A DNA stretch of 64,000 nucleotides from Corynebacterium ciconiae DSM 44920 (GTDB taxonomy: Bacteria; Actinomycetota; Actinomycetes; Mycobacteriales; Mycobacteriaceae). A program made the position numbers and the translations under genes. The DNA lies in the NCBI RefSeq assembly GCF_030440575.1, contig NZ_CP047189.1, positions 1,178,001-1,242,000 of the forward strand, read 5' to 3'. The notes below the pieces were generated by a model. The model was given only the letters and a program-made list of their open reading frames with translations, made no database searches and had not been told where the DNA came from. This document shows positions 1 to 9,726 of the stretch, piece by piece (the first letter of the stretch is position 1; each line of letters starts with the position of its first letter).

Positions 1-2
1 GC

Positions 3-2111
3 TTTTCCGAGAAGATGGCCTGCCCCAATGGCCACGACTTCCACCTCGATGAGATGGAGCCACGTGCCTTTTCCTTCAACTCTCCTTATGGCGCGTGCGA
101 GAAATGCGACGGCCTAGGTTCGCGCCTCGTGGTGGATCCGGAGCTGCTCGTTCCCGACCCCGATGCCAAGGTCGTGGACGCGATCGCGCCCTGGCACTCC
201 TCGCCGAACAAAAAGTACTTCGTCAAGCTCGTTGAGGCACTGGCCGATGAGATGGGCTTCGATGCTCGCGCGCCCTTTTCCTCTCTGAAGAAGAAGGAAC
301 AAAAGGCGCTATTGCATGGCTCCAGCACCGAGGTACGTGTTCGCTACAAGAATCGCTATGGGCGTCGCCGCGATTGGACCGCCCCCTTCGAAGGAGCGAT
401 CGCCTTTGTGGAGCGCAAGATCGAGCAGACCGATTCCGAGCACCAGAAGGAACGTTTCCGCGGCTATATGCGTGAAGTTCCGTGCCCTGCCTGCCACGGC
501 TCGCGGCTGAAGCCGGAAATTTTATCCGTTCGGCTTGCCTCGGCTGGGCATGGCGAGCAGTCCATCGCTGGGCTCTCAGCGCTATCGGTAGAGGATGCTC
601 GCGCATTCCTCGACGATCTCTCGCTCAACAAGCGCGAGGAAATGATCGCCGGTGCCGTGTTGCGCGAAGTGCAGGCGCGTCTGCGTTTCCTCGTGGACGT
701 GGGCCTGAACTATCTCACGCTCGACCGAGCAGCTGGGACGCTGTCCGGTGGTGAGGCCCAGCGCATCAGGCTCGCTACCCAGATCGGCTCCGGTCTGGCT
801 GGGGTGCTGTATGTCTTGGACGAGCCGTCCATTGGTTTGCACCAGCGCGATAATCAGCGGCTGATTGCCACCTTGGAGCGACTCCGGGATTTGGGTAACA
901 CCCTCATCGTGGTCGAGCACGACGAGGACACTATCAAGGCGGCCGACTGGTTGGTAGACATCGGACCGCGTGCCGGGGAATACGGCGGCGAGATCGTCTA
1001 CCAAGGCCAGCCAGAGGGCATCCTCTCTGCCAGCGATTCGCTTACGGGCGACTACCTTTCGGGCGCCAAGGTGTTGGGTGTGCCCGAGACCCGCCGCCCG
1101 ATCGATAACGACCGCTGCCTGAAGGTGGTCGGGGCCCGTGAGAACAACCTCAAAGACGTGGATGTTCGTATCCCTCTCGGGGTGCTCACCTGCGTTACCG
1201 GTGTATCGGGCTCCGGAAAATCGACGCTGATCAACCAGATCCTGTCCAAAGTGTTGAGCAATGAGCTCAACCGGGCGCGGCTGGTGCCAGGGCGCGCCAC
1301 CCGCGTCGAAGGCATCGAGCACCTAGACAAGTTGGTACAGGTGGACCAGTCGCCGATCGGTCGGACCCCGCGCTCGAATCCCGCGACGTACACGGGAGTC
1401 TTCGATAAGATCCGTACCTTGTTTGCGGAAACCAGTGAATCAAAGGTACGTGGCTACAAGGCGGGTCGTTTCTCCTTTAACGTCAAGGGCGGACGCTGTG
1501 AGGCCTGTAAGGGCGACGGCACCTTGAAGATCGAGATGAACTTCCTGCCGGATGTGTATGTTCCGTGTGAGGTATGCCAGGGAGCTCGCTATAACCGTGA
1601 GACCCTCGGAGTGCGCTACAAGGGAAAGAACATCTCTGAGGTGTTGGATATGCCGATCTCTGAGGCCGCAGAGTTCTTCAAACCAATTACCTCAATTCAC
1701 CGCTATCTCAACACTCTCACGGAGGTGGGCTTGGGATATGTGCGTTTGGGGCAGTCCGCCACCACCCTGTCTGGCGGCGAGGCCCAGCGTGTGAAGCTGG
1801 CCGCAGAGCTGCAAAAGCGGTCTAATGGCCGCACCATCTACATCCTTGATGAGCCCACGACGGGCCTGCACTTCGAGGACATCCGCAAGCTGATGCTGGT
1901 GATCCAGGGGCTCGTGGACAAGGGCAACTCGGTGGTCATCATCGAACACAACCTCGATGTGATCAAGGCTGCAGACTGGATTGTAGATATGGGGCCTGAG
2001 GGTGGCGACGGTGGCGGCCGGGTTGTCGCCGAAGGAACCCCCGAAGATGTGGCGCAGGTGAAAGGCTCCTACACCGGCCAATTCCTGCAGCCACTTTTGG
2101 CTAAGGCCTAG
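3..2111 (+). CDS. uvrA: UvrABC excinuclease subunit A (5' truncated by window edge)
   Basis: This is the ATPase and damage-recognition subunit of nucleotide excision repair; it loads UvrB at lesions. The frame is open to the window edge, so the start lies upstream. 702 residues are visible and about 250 should be missing compared with a usual ~950-residue UvrA. Visible marks are a CEKC zinc-finger half near the start, an ABC signature LSGGEAQR at about nt 740-765, a second Walker A (GVSGSGKST, about nt 1198-1225), a C-terminal zinc finger built from CEAC and CEVC, and a second LSGGEAQR at about nt 1770. Both ATPase modules look intact. It ends in TAG and is followed by an imperfect hairpin. 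Identification is secure. Confidence 0.97.
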   Translation, partial: FSEKMACPNGHDFHLDEMEPRAFSFNSPYGACEKCDGLGSRLVVDPELLVPDPDAKVVDAIAPWHSSPNKKYFVKLVEALADEMGFDARAPFSSLKKKEQKALLHGSSTEVRVRYKNRYGRRRDWTAPFEGAIAFVERKIEQTDSEHQKERFRGYMREVPCPACHGSRLKPEILSVRLASAGHGEQSIAGLSALSVEDARAFLDDLSLNKREEMIAGAVLREVQARLRFLVDVGLNYLTLDRAAGTLSGGEAQRIRLATQIGSGLAGVLYVLDEPSIGLHQRDNQRLIATLERLRDLGNTLIVVEHDEDTIKAADWLVDIGPRAGEYGGEIVYQGQPEGILSASDSLTGDYLSGAKVLGVPETRRPIDNDRCLKVVGARENNLKDVDVRIPLGVLTCVTGVSGSGKSTLINQILSKVLSNELNRARLVPGRATRVEGIEHLDKLVQVDQSPIGRTPRSNPATYTGVFDKIRTLFAETSESKVRGYKAGRFSFNVKGGRCEACKGDGTLKIEMNFLPDVYVPCEVCQGARYNRETLGVRYKGKNISEVLDMPISEAAEFFKPITSIHRYLNTLTEVGLGYVRLGQSATTLSGGEAQRVKLAAELQKRSNGRTIYILDEPTTGLHFEDIRKLMLVIQGLVDKGNSVVIIEHNLDVIKAADWIVDMGPEGGDGGGRVVAEGTPEDVAQVKGSYTGQFLQPLLAKA

Positions 2112-2118
2112 CCGAAAT

Positions 2119-2158
2119 TGCCCACCACCGAGCAGGCCAGACTAGCCGGTGGCGGGCA
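2119..2158 (+). terminator. Candidate hairpin after uvrA
   Basis: A 12-bp stem with one A-C mismatch pairs 2119-2130 with 2147-2158, 8 nt after the uvrA stop. There is no clear T-tract, so termination is inferred only from strength and position. Between this and the next gene (2180-2235) lies a run of near-repeats of GTGCCCGC with no other visible function. Confidence 0.4.
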
Positions 2159-2256
2159 TACTCCTTCGGTGGGGCCCCACCTGCGCCGTGCCCGCCGCGT
2201 GCCCGCACCCGACCTGCCCCGTGCCCGCGCCGGCTGCAGATGGCCCTTAACTGCCG

Positions 2257-4905
2257 CTAGCCTTCGGAGGAATCGGCAGGTGAGGCTGGAGGCTGCGGCT
2301 CGCTGGTCGGCTCGGTTCCCGCGGTGCGGTCGCCGGCTAAACCGGAGTTGGTAGTGCCCGCGCGTTCACTCAGGGGCGGTGATGCAATCGTGGACCCCAC
2401 TCGGGGGTGGGGGTCTGAAATCTGTCCTGCGGGCCCGCTCTGCGCATCGGTCCCAGTTCGTGGAGAGGTGACGGTGCGGGAACGAATGATCGCCACCCCC
2501 AGCAGTGCGAGTCCGCAACCGAGAAACGTGATCGTGCGCGCCACGGCATTGAGGTTCGCGAGATCGAAAAACACGACCTTGACGCTGGCGGCCAAAGCGA
2601 GGAGCAAACCAACGGGGAACTCGTATTCACGGGTGATAGGCGTCTTACCGAGCAGGATCAGTGCCGCAGCAGTCATCCAGCACACTGACGCCACCGCATG
2701 GGAGATGTAAAACGCTGCGTCGATATGCGCTGGCGCTAAGGCGGCTGTGGTACGGGTGGCGAATCCGACAATCACGAGCAATGACAGCGACAACGTCAGC
2801 ACTCCGCCACAGATATAGATAGCGGAGGATAACCCGCGTAGCAGCGCGGGAATGTGGAAGCAGCCGAGTACCATGAGCGCGATCAGTACCAAGATCAGCA
2901 ACGGGTCTTGGGCGAACCACACTGCACCTTGTCCATTGCTGTTGATCACACTGAACGTGGGCGAGGCCATGAGCAGTTGAATCATGAGCAGCCACCCCGC
3001 CCACAACTGGCCACGAGCGGTGGCAGACATCGGCACCACGGCGGCGACACGGAAGGCCGCCCATAGTACAACTGTGATCGCGGAAAAGAAGACGAGGGCT
3101 AGTGTCAGCGTTCTGTCTTCATAAAGGCGCCAGAAATGCCACGCCACACCGGTAGATAGCGCCAGCAATAGCTGCGCCAGTGTGTAATAGGCGCGGGCAT
3201 ATTCGGCTGCCCCTTCGGGCACGGACGAGCATTCAGAAGCCCTAGACTTGCCACGGGTCGTGCTCCCAGTGCCTGAAGTGCTGCTGCCTAAGGCAGATCC
3301 GCTCGCGGTGCTATGCGCACGAACAAGCCCCCAGCCTCCACGAAGGTCCGCATGTGGCGCACCCGTGCCACGGACACGATGCGCGGTGTATACCGCATAG
3401 GCTGTGATGATTACTGCGGGGAGAACAATCAACAGCGAATGCAGAATCGGCGTAGATGCGGCGATAACGATCCCGAGAGCCACCACAACTAAGAGGTGAG
3501 ACTGCGCGGAGCCTCGAAGTCTCGTCAGTACCGCACCAGCATCACCGCTGTTATCAGCAGCAGCGGTGGAATCTGAGGTAGAACAGCACGCGGCGCGTCC
3601 TATCTCGCGCGCTGGCTCAATTCCAGCGTGAGCCATCCAGGCGAGAACAACCACAACGTAGAGCAGTAACAACACGGGACTCACCCCGTGCTCATCCATC
3701 AACGTGAGAACTGCTGTGGAGTCTATGTAGATCGCCCCCATCGCGATGGCAGCGCTCGCTGTTCGCGCAGAGGAGCGCTGCCGGACATTCGCAAGGACAT
3801 ATAGAGCAAGAGGCACAAAGAGCACGGGCATTGCTAGTGTTTCGCCGGAGCTGACTCCATGATTCTCCACATGGACAAGGCAGAGGGTAGAGATCACGGC
3901 GAGGATGATCGCCGCAGCCTCGGAGCGTATCCAATAACACAGACACATATATCCGGCATTGAACGCCGCGATGCCAACTCCGGCTCCATAGCCAGGAATC
4001 CAGCCCAGTGGGGTTGCAAGGGCCAGCGTGGTAATACACGACATGCCCGAGGAGGTCACCACTAACGTAGCGACGATGCCAGTAGCGCTTCTCGTCTTGA
4101 GATAGTGGCGACCAGCGCACAATGCAATCACCGCTGCCAAAGCATAAGCGCAGGCCACCCGCGCTGCGGGGCCAAACCACCCATGGCTGATCGCAATATT
4201 GACCAAAAATGCCACGCCGCACAGGGTGAGGATTCCACCGCCCACGGCAATCACACGCAAGGTAAGTGCCTCATCGCGCCACCATTGGGACTGGGCGGTG
4301 GTTATTCCACCGTGGGTGCGGTGGTGTTGCTGCGGGTTGCGGCCTTGAGTGTCATGTCCGCCCCAGCCGATAGCCGGGTGATGCTGCGCCGGCCGTCTAG
4401 GGGCTTGCGTGGCATTCTGGCTCGGATGCGGGGTTGTGCTTGGGTGAGCTATCGGCTGGTGAGGTGGAAAGCGGTGAGGGTGCGGCGGCGAGTCAGCCGG
4501 GGTGGGGTAGCCATAACCTGCAGGAGGTGCAGCGTGAACTGGGTGAGGGTGGGGTGCGGCCCTCTGTTGCTGCTGAGGATACGTGGGGTGGTGGTAGCTC
4601 GGTTGTGGTGCGGGCCGGCGAAACTCGGCAGGAGTCGGAGTCTGTCCATTAGTGCCGCCATCGATCGAGGTGCGAATAACTGCTACAGCCCGCTGCATAG
4701 ACTCCGCCGCGTGAACCAGCTCCTCCAAGGCTTCGTCTAGAGCGTTCCCAGCCGTTCCGTCTGCACAGTGCGCGCTGGGTGCTAAAGCCTGCGCACCTGC
4801 GTGGTCGGAGGCTGGTGCCGCGGGTTTAGCCTGGGGAGGTGGCTGTTGAGTCGAAGCCGAGGAGTCCTCTGGCCCTGTGTGTTGTTGGTCAAAACTATTG
4901 TTCAT
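2257..4905 (-). CDS. DUF2339-type polytopic membrane protein
   Basis: An 882-residue predicted membrane protein of unknown function. Roughly residues 1-210 are hydrophilic and rich in Pro, Gln and His. From about residue 217 (VIAVGGGILTLCGVAFLV) onward there is a long series of hydrophobic segments, broken by one Ser/Gly/Thr-rich loop around 3230-3310. The last ~75 residues are a disordered Thr/Pro/Ser tail. This layout of disordered N-terminus plus very many membrane spans fits the DUF2339 family, which has no established role. I chose ATG 4905 because a TAGGCT -10 hexamer ends exactly 7 nt before it; a start at 5001 would add 32 residues and lacks support. It is oriented opposite to the genes on both sides. 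Family assignment is from overall architecture, not a search. Confidence 0.8.
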   Translation of the reverse strand: MNNSFDQQHTGPEDSSASTQQPPPQAKPAAPASDHAGAQALAPSAHCADGTAGNALDEALEELVHAAESMQRAVAVIRTSIDGGTNGQTPTPAEFRRPAPQPSYHHPTYPQQQQRAAPHPHPVHAAPPAGYGYPTPADSPPHPHRFPPHQPIAHPSTTPHPSQNATQAPRRPAQHHPAIGWGGHDTQGRNPQQHHRTHGGITTAQSQWWRDEALTLRVIAVGGGILTLCGVAFLVNIAISHGWFGPAARVACAYALAAVIALCAGRHYLKTRSATGIVATLVVTSSGMSCITTLALATPLGWIPGYGAGVGIAAFNAGYMCLCYWIRSEAAAIILAVISTLCLVHVENHGVSSGETLAMPVLFVPLALYVLANVRQRSSARTASAAIAMGAIYIDSTAVLTLMDEHGVSPVLLLLYVVVVLAWMAHAGIEPAREIGRAACCSTSDSTAAADNSGDAGAVLTRLRGSAQSHLLVVVALGIVIAASTPILHSLLIVLPAVIITAYAVYTAHRVRGTGAPHADLRGGWGLVRAHSTASGSALGSSTSGTGSTTRGKSRASECSSVPEGAAEYARAYYTLAQLLLALSTGVAWHFWRLYEDRTLTLALVFFSAITVVLWAAFRVAAVVPMSATARGQLWAGWLLMIQLLMASPTFSVINSNGQGAVWFAQDPLLILVLIALMVLGCFHIPALLRGLSSAIYICGGVLTLSLSLLVIVGFATRTTAALAPAHIDAAFYISHAVASVCWMTAAALILLGKTPITREYEFPVGLLLALAASVKVVFFDLANLNAVARTITFLGCGLALLGVAIIRSRTVTSPRTGTDAQSGPAGQISDPHPRVGSTIASPPLSERAGTTNSGLAGDRTAGTEPTSEPQPPASPADSSEG

Positions 4906-4912
4906 GGAGCTA

Positions 4913-4918
4913 AGCCTA
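4913..4918 (-). promoter_or_regulatory. -10 hexamer TAGGCT, leaderless start of the DUF2339 gene
   Basis: Read on the minus strand, TAGGCT is followed by 7 nt and then ATG 4905, placing the predicted transcription start at or beside the start codon. No Shine-Dalgarno sequence precedes the ATG. Confidence 0.45.
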
Positions 4919-5244
4919 AGTCGGGGCTCGGACGCGCTGCAGTGTGAGTTGAATGGTGGGGGCGCCCAGTGGGGGTGCAGGGCGGGTGTGGCTAGAGGCA
5001 AGGGGCTGGTGTGTGCTAGGCGTCGATAGGTGCATGTATTGGGCGGGCAGCGGTAATTTGTATTTGCCGCGGCCGGCTGTTACTGTGGTGGGCACTACCG
5101 CTTACAGTCGTGTGACACGGCTGTTGTGGATTAATCAAAGTGGAGATCCCTCCCACCCGAGGCCCGCATACGCGAGGATCAGGGTTTACATCACACCACA
5201 GCGGATGGGCGTGTGCGCCTACCGGTGAAGTGTGTTGAGTGGAT

Positions 5245-5290
5245 CTCCCGCTCTTCCTGTACAGCAGTGCAGTGAAGGTCGGGAGTTTTC
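5245..5290 (+). terminator. Terminator-like hairpin in the infC leader (candidate attenuator)
   Basis: CTCCCG (5245-5250) pairs with CGGGAG (5280-5285). A weaker inner stem uses CTTC and GAAG, and TTTTCTTATTT follows. It sits about 145 nt before infC inside a 528-nt gene-free stretch (4906-5433). A second small hairpin, CCTATCG-TTAT-CGGTAGG, lies at 5297-5314. A terminator-like stem upstream of infC-rpmI-rplT resembles the leader attenuation known for this operon in Bacillus, but no homology to that RNA is claimed. The remainder of the gap shows no other gene. Confidence 0.5.
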
Positions 5291-5433
5291 TTATTTCCTA
5301 TCGTTATCGGTAGGGAAGGTTCGGGGATCATCGCGCGAGACATCGATCAAGCGGTCAGTTACGCGCCGCGTCGGCTACGGCGGGGCGTGAGAGAACAAGA
5401 GTCACGTTATTTTCGTCGATCTGAGGAGTCCCC

Positions 5434-5955
5434 ATCAGCGCTGAAGCTCGCATCAATGAGCGAATCCGAGTACCGGAGGTCCGACTTGTTGGCCCCGGTG
5501 GTGAACAAGTAGGCATCGTCCGTATCGAGGACGCTCGCAAGCTCGCCTACGACGCAGACCTCGACCTCGTTGAGGTCGCACCGAAGGCGAAGCCGCCGGT
5601 GTGCAAGATCATGGATTACGGCAAGTACAAATACGAGTTGGCCCAGAAGGCCCGCGAGTCTCGCCGTAACCAGCAGCAGACGGTAGTCAAGGAACAGAAG
5701 TTCCGCCCGAAGATCGACGACCACGACTACGAAACGAAGAAGAATAACGTCGTTCGATTCTTGGAAAAGGGTTCCAAGGTCAAGGTGACGATCATGTTCC
5801 GCGGGCGTGAGCAGTCGCGCCCGGAGCTTGGTTTCCGTCTGCTGGAGCGTCTTGCAGAAGACGTTGCTGAGGTCGGTATCGTCGAGGCCCGCCCCAAGCA
5901 GGACGGCCGCAACATGACCATGGTTCTCGGCCCTGTACGCAAGGGCAAGAAGTAA
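5434..5955 (+). CDS. infC: Translation initiation factor IF-3 with apparent ATC start
   Basis: IF-3 binds the 30S subunit, prevents subunit joining and checks start-codon and initiator-tRNA fidelity. The product of 173 residues contains [16 protein letters not shown] near the N-terminus, the linker motif [15 protein letters not shown], and the C-terminal domain with [15 protein letters not shown]. The conserved N-terminus reads in frame back to ATC at 5434, preceded by an in-frame TGA at 5422-5424. No ATG, GTG or TTG exists between that stop and the conserved region, and the first in-frame ATG cuts off the N-terminal domain. An AGGAG motif lies 5 nt before the ATC. A rare start codon on infC is known from E. 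coli (AUU), where IF-3 represses its own synthesis, so the same logic is likely here. It heads infC-rpmI-rplT. Confidence 0.93.
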   Translation: MSAEARINERIRVPEVRLVGPGGEQVGIVRIEDARKLAYDADLDLVEVAPKAKPPVCKIMDYGKYKYELAQKARESRRNQQQTVVKEQKFRPKIDDHDYETKKNNVVRFLEKGSKVKVTIMFRGREQSRPELGFRLLERLAEDVAEVGIVEARPKQDGRNMTMVLGPVRKGKK

Positions 5956-5996
5956 CTAGACAGAAACTTTTTACAGGGTTCTAAGGAAGAAGACTT

Positions 5997-6191
5997 ATGA
6001 AGCAGAAGACCCACAAGGGTATGGCTAAGCGCGTGAAGATCACCGGCAAGGGCAAGCTCCGTCGCGAGCAGGCCGGCCGTCGCCACCTGTTGGAGGGTAA
6101 GCCTTCCACTCGTACCCGCCGTCTGAAGGGCACCACCGACGTTGCCAAGTCGGACGTCAAGCGCGTCAAGCGCATGCTGGGCAAGGCTTAG
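5997..6191 (+). CDS. rpmI: 50S ribosomal protein bL35
   Basis: A 64-residue, very basic protein starting MKQKTHKGMAKRVKITGKGK, typical of bL35, which sits in the large subunit. An AAGGAAGAAG motif precedes the ATG. It lies 41 nt after infC and 67 nt before rplT in the standard order, so co-transcription is expected. Confidence 0.97.
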   Translation: MKQKTHKGMAKRVKITGKGKLRREQAGRRHLLEGKPSTRTRRLKGTTDVAKSDVKRVKRMLGKA

Positions 6192-6258
6192 TAGCCTCAC
6201 CCACCCGCACCCCTTCATTCACCAACACTTTTTATTGATCAGTTAAGGAAGTATCACT

Positions 6259-6645
6259 GTGGCACGTGTCAAGCGCTCAGTAAACGCTAAGAAGAAGCGT
6301 CGCAAGATTCTGAATTCCGCTAAGGGCTACCGCGGCCAGCGTTCCCGCCTCTACCGCAAGGCCAAGGAACAGTGGCTGCACTCCATGACGTACGCGTACC
6401 GCGACCGTCGCACCAAGAAGCGTGAGTTCCGTCGTTTGTGGATCACCCGTATCAACGCGGCCGCTCGCCTCAATGACATCACCTACAACCGCCTGATCCA
6501 GGGCCTGCGCCTGGCCGGCATCGAGGTGGACCGCAAGATCCTGGCCGAGCTCGCCGTGAACGACTTCGCTGCGTTCTCCGCTATCTGCGACGCCGCCAAG
6601 GCCGCCCTTCCGGAGGACGTTAACGCCCCGAAGAACGCCGCCTAA
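6259..6645 (+). CDS. rplT: 50S ribosomal protein bL20
   Basis: A 128-residue basic protein with the bL20 core ([45 protein letters not shown]). bL20 binds 23S rRNA early in 50S assembly and in Bacillus also represses its own operon through leader RNA. GTG at 6259 is the start, after TTAAGGAAGTATCACT. It is last in the operon and is followed by a strong hairpin. Confidence 0.97.
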   Translation: MARVKRSVNAKKKRRKILNSAKGYRGQRSRLYRKAKEQWLHSMTYAYRDRRTKKREFRRLWITRINAAARLNDITYNRLIQGLRLAGIEVDRKILAELAVNDFAAFSAICDAAKAALPEDVNAPKNAA

Positions 6646-6704
6646 GCTTAAGCTTCTCGCTGCAGCTGATAGCGCCTTGTGGGTAGCTCATCGCTGCAGT
6701 TTCA

Positions 6705-6740
6705 CCGCCCGCCCCTGCACCTGGGGGCGGGCGGATTTGT
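6705..6740 (+). terminator. Terminator of infC-rpmI-rplT
   Basis: A perfect 11-bp G+C-rich stem (6705-6715 with 6724-6734, 8-nt loop) is followed by ATTTGT. The remainder of the gap to 7107 shows no gene; TATAAC at 6791-6796 and TATCCT near 7013 are possible -10 elements without convincing -35 partners. Confidence 0.75.
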
Positions 6741-7107
6741 GCGCTCTGAGCCCTTCACGGCCAGCGAGATCGCCCAGGCGGGTCGAACATATAACCACCC
6801 TTATGACGGCGAGTGTCTGGGCTCACCTTTAAAGTGGTACGCACGTTGGTTCACCACCCCGTCTCGTCGTGCACTCGCTACGGGGCAAACCTAAGAGGTG
6901 CGGTAGTTACTTGCCCTGATCCACGTTGCCTCTAGGCCCGCAGCCGGTAGAGAGCCGACACGGCAACCGCGACGGTGGGAGAGACTAACGAACGCGCAGG
7001 AGCATACACGTCTATCCTCTGCGGCAGAGTGTGTAAGAACATCTGCCACGTAGCCACACGCTCGTCAGTGTCACCGCAGAACAACACAGAAAGAAAGGCA
7101 TCATTCT

Positions 7108-7539
7108 ATGGCCGAATACGAATACGACAAAAACGGATTGCCCGTGTCCAAACAGCAGGAGACTTACGACTTCCCGCACCAAGCGCAGGCCTCGCAGAAC
7201 TATGGCCCCAATTACGGCCAGAATGTTCCTGCCCAGCAGTACGGGATGGCGGGTAACTACCAGCAGAACATGGCGCCCGTGCAGCAGAAATCCAAGGTGC
7301 TTGCTGCGGTTCTGGCTTTCTTCCTCGGTACCTTTGGTGTGCACAACTTCTATCTCGGCCGTAACGGTCGTGGGGCTGCTCAGCTCTGCTGCACCCTGTT
7401 CGGCTACGTAGGTCTGATTCTCCTTGTCGGCGCCTTTGTTCTCATCGCCGTAGGGGTGTGGGCGTTCGTTGAGTTCATCATGATTCTCGTTGGCGCCGGC
7501 GGATACGACCGCGATGCCAATGGTGTGCCGCTGAACTAA
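7108..7539 (+). CDS. TM2 domain-containing membrane protein
   Basis: 143 residues. About the first 60 are hydrophilic and rich in Gln, Asn, Tyr and Pro. The rest matches the TM2 pattern: KSKVLAAVLAFFLGTFGVHNFYLGRNGRGAAQ, then a second hydrophobic hairpin with GYVGLILLVGAFVLIAVGVWAFVEFIMIL. TM2 proteins are two-span membrane proteins of undefined function, common in actinobacteria. An AGAAAGAAAGG motif precedes the ATG. No operon partner is evident. Confidence 0.9.
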   Translation: MAEYEYDKNGLPVSKQQETYDFPHQAQASQNYGPNYGQNVPAQQYGMAGNYQQNMAPVQQKSKVLAAVLAFFLGTFGVHNFYLGRNGRGAAQLCCTLFGYVGLILLVGAFVLIAVGVWAFVEFIMILVGAGGYDRDANGVPLN

Positions 7540-7567
7540 CACCATCGAGCGCTTTCGGCGGTGCTGC

Positions 7568-7573
7568 TAGCCT
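7568..7573 (+). promoter_or_regulatory. -10 hexamer TAGCCT, leaderless start of the SpoU methylase gene
   Basis: TAGCCT ends 7 nt before ATG 7581 and there is no Shine-Dalgarno motif, the layout of a leaderless actinobacterial mRNA. Confidence 0.35.
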
Positions 7574-7580
7574 TGAGCAC

Positions 7581-8393
7581 ATGCACCTAGACTTCACCGA
7601 TGCTTTTACTGAACGCACCCCCCGCGTGGTTGCCGCAGCCAAACTGCTCCGCCCGGCCGGACGTAAGAAGGCCGAACGCTTTCTCGCGGAGGGGGAAAAC
7701 GCGGTGGAGGCTGCCGTGCGCCGCGGCGTGGCCACCGACATATTCGTGACAGAATCGGCCAATGGTCGCCATGCCGGACTCATCAACACTGCCGCCTCTG
7801 CCGGTGTGTTCATCCACCCCGTGACTGACCGGGCCGCCAAAAAACTGGCGGACACCGTCTCGGGCACGGGGATCATTGCTGTCTGCACCCCGATCGTGAG
7901 CCGTATCGAAGCCTTTAGTCAGGCGCCGACTCCGGCTCTGGTGAGTATCCCCGTGGACACCGCCGAGCCGGGAAACGCCGGCACTCTGATTCGTGTTGCC
8001 GACGCCACAGGTGCGGACCATGTGCTCTTTGCCGGCGATACCGTTGATCCCCTGAACCCGAAGGTGGTGCGCTCCTCGGCGGGCTCGTTGTTTAACGTTC
8101 CGGTTACCCGCGAGCCGAATATCCCGAAGGTTATTGAGGCCGTGCGAGACAAGGGCCTGCAGATTGTGGCAACCACCGCAGAAGGGGAGACCAGCCTCGA
8201 CGATGCCCACGATGTGCTCGCCAAGCCCACTGCGTGGCTCTTCGGTAACGAGGCACATGGACTAAGCGAGAAACTCATCGACCAAGCAGATGTGCGCATC
8301 CGAATTCCACTGCGGGGACGAGCAGAATCGCTCAATCTTGCCACCGCGGCGGCGATCTGTATGTACGAATCCTCCAAGGCGCTCAACACCTAG
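7581..8393 (+). CDS. TrmH/SpoU-family RNA 2'-O-methyltransferase
   Basis: 270 residues. An N-terminal substrate-binding domain (KKAERFLAEGENAVEAAVRRG) precedes a SPOUT catalytic domain. The three SpoU motifs are visible: NPKVVRSSAGSLFNVPV, LFGNEAHGLSE and IRIPLRGRAESLNLATAAA, which form the knotted SAM-binding site. It is expected to methylate a ribose in rRNA or tRNA, with SAM as donor. In M. tuberculosis a gene of this family (tsnR) also sits between rplT and pheS. The exact target nucleotide cannot be read from sequence. Confidence 0.92.
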   Translation: MHLDFTDAFTERTPRVVAAAKLLRPAGRKKAERFLAEGENAVEAAVRRGVATDIFVTESANGRHAGLINTAASAGVFIHPVTDRAAKKLADTVSGTGIIAVCTPIVSRIEAFSQAPTPALVSIPVDTAEPGNAGTLIRVADATGADHVLFAGDTVDPLNPKVVRSSAGSLFNVPVTREPNIPKVIEAVRDKGLQIVATTAEGETSLDDAHDVLAKPTAWLFGNEAHGLSEKLIDQADVRIRIPLRGRAESLNLATAAAICMYESSKALNT

Positions 8394-8508
8394 TGTGGCG
8401 CATTCCCGGGCCCTAGTCTTGGCGGTCGTGGAAAGGGCTATGGCGAGCAGGTACGGCCGTGCCCACTCGGCGGGTGGGGCACGCAGTGGATGCTGGGCCA
8501 CCCCGTGA

Positions 8509-9639
<1,131 letters not shown>

Positions 9640-9726
9640 CAGACTCACGATGGCGGGCTAAGACAGTCCCATGCCGTTGTGAGAACACGCAGCAGAGCTA
9701 TAACAAGGAAAAAGAGCTAAGACATA

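Noticed and set aside
582..1322. Long minus-strand open frame opposite uvrA
   Set aside because: It mirrors conserved UvrA coding sequence, has no ribosome-binding site, and its translation is compositionally odd (His/Arg/Gln-rich). It is a shadow of high-G+C coding.
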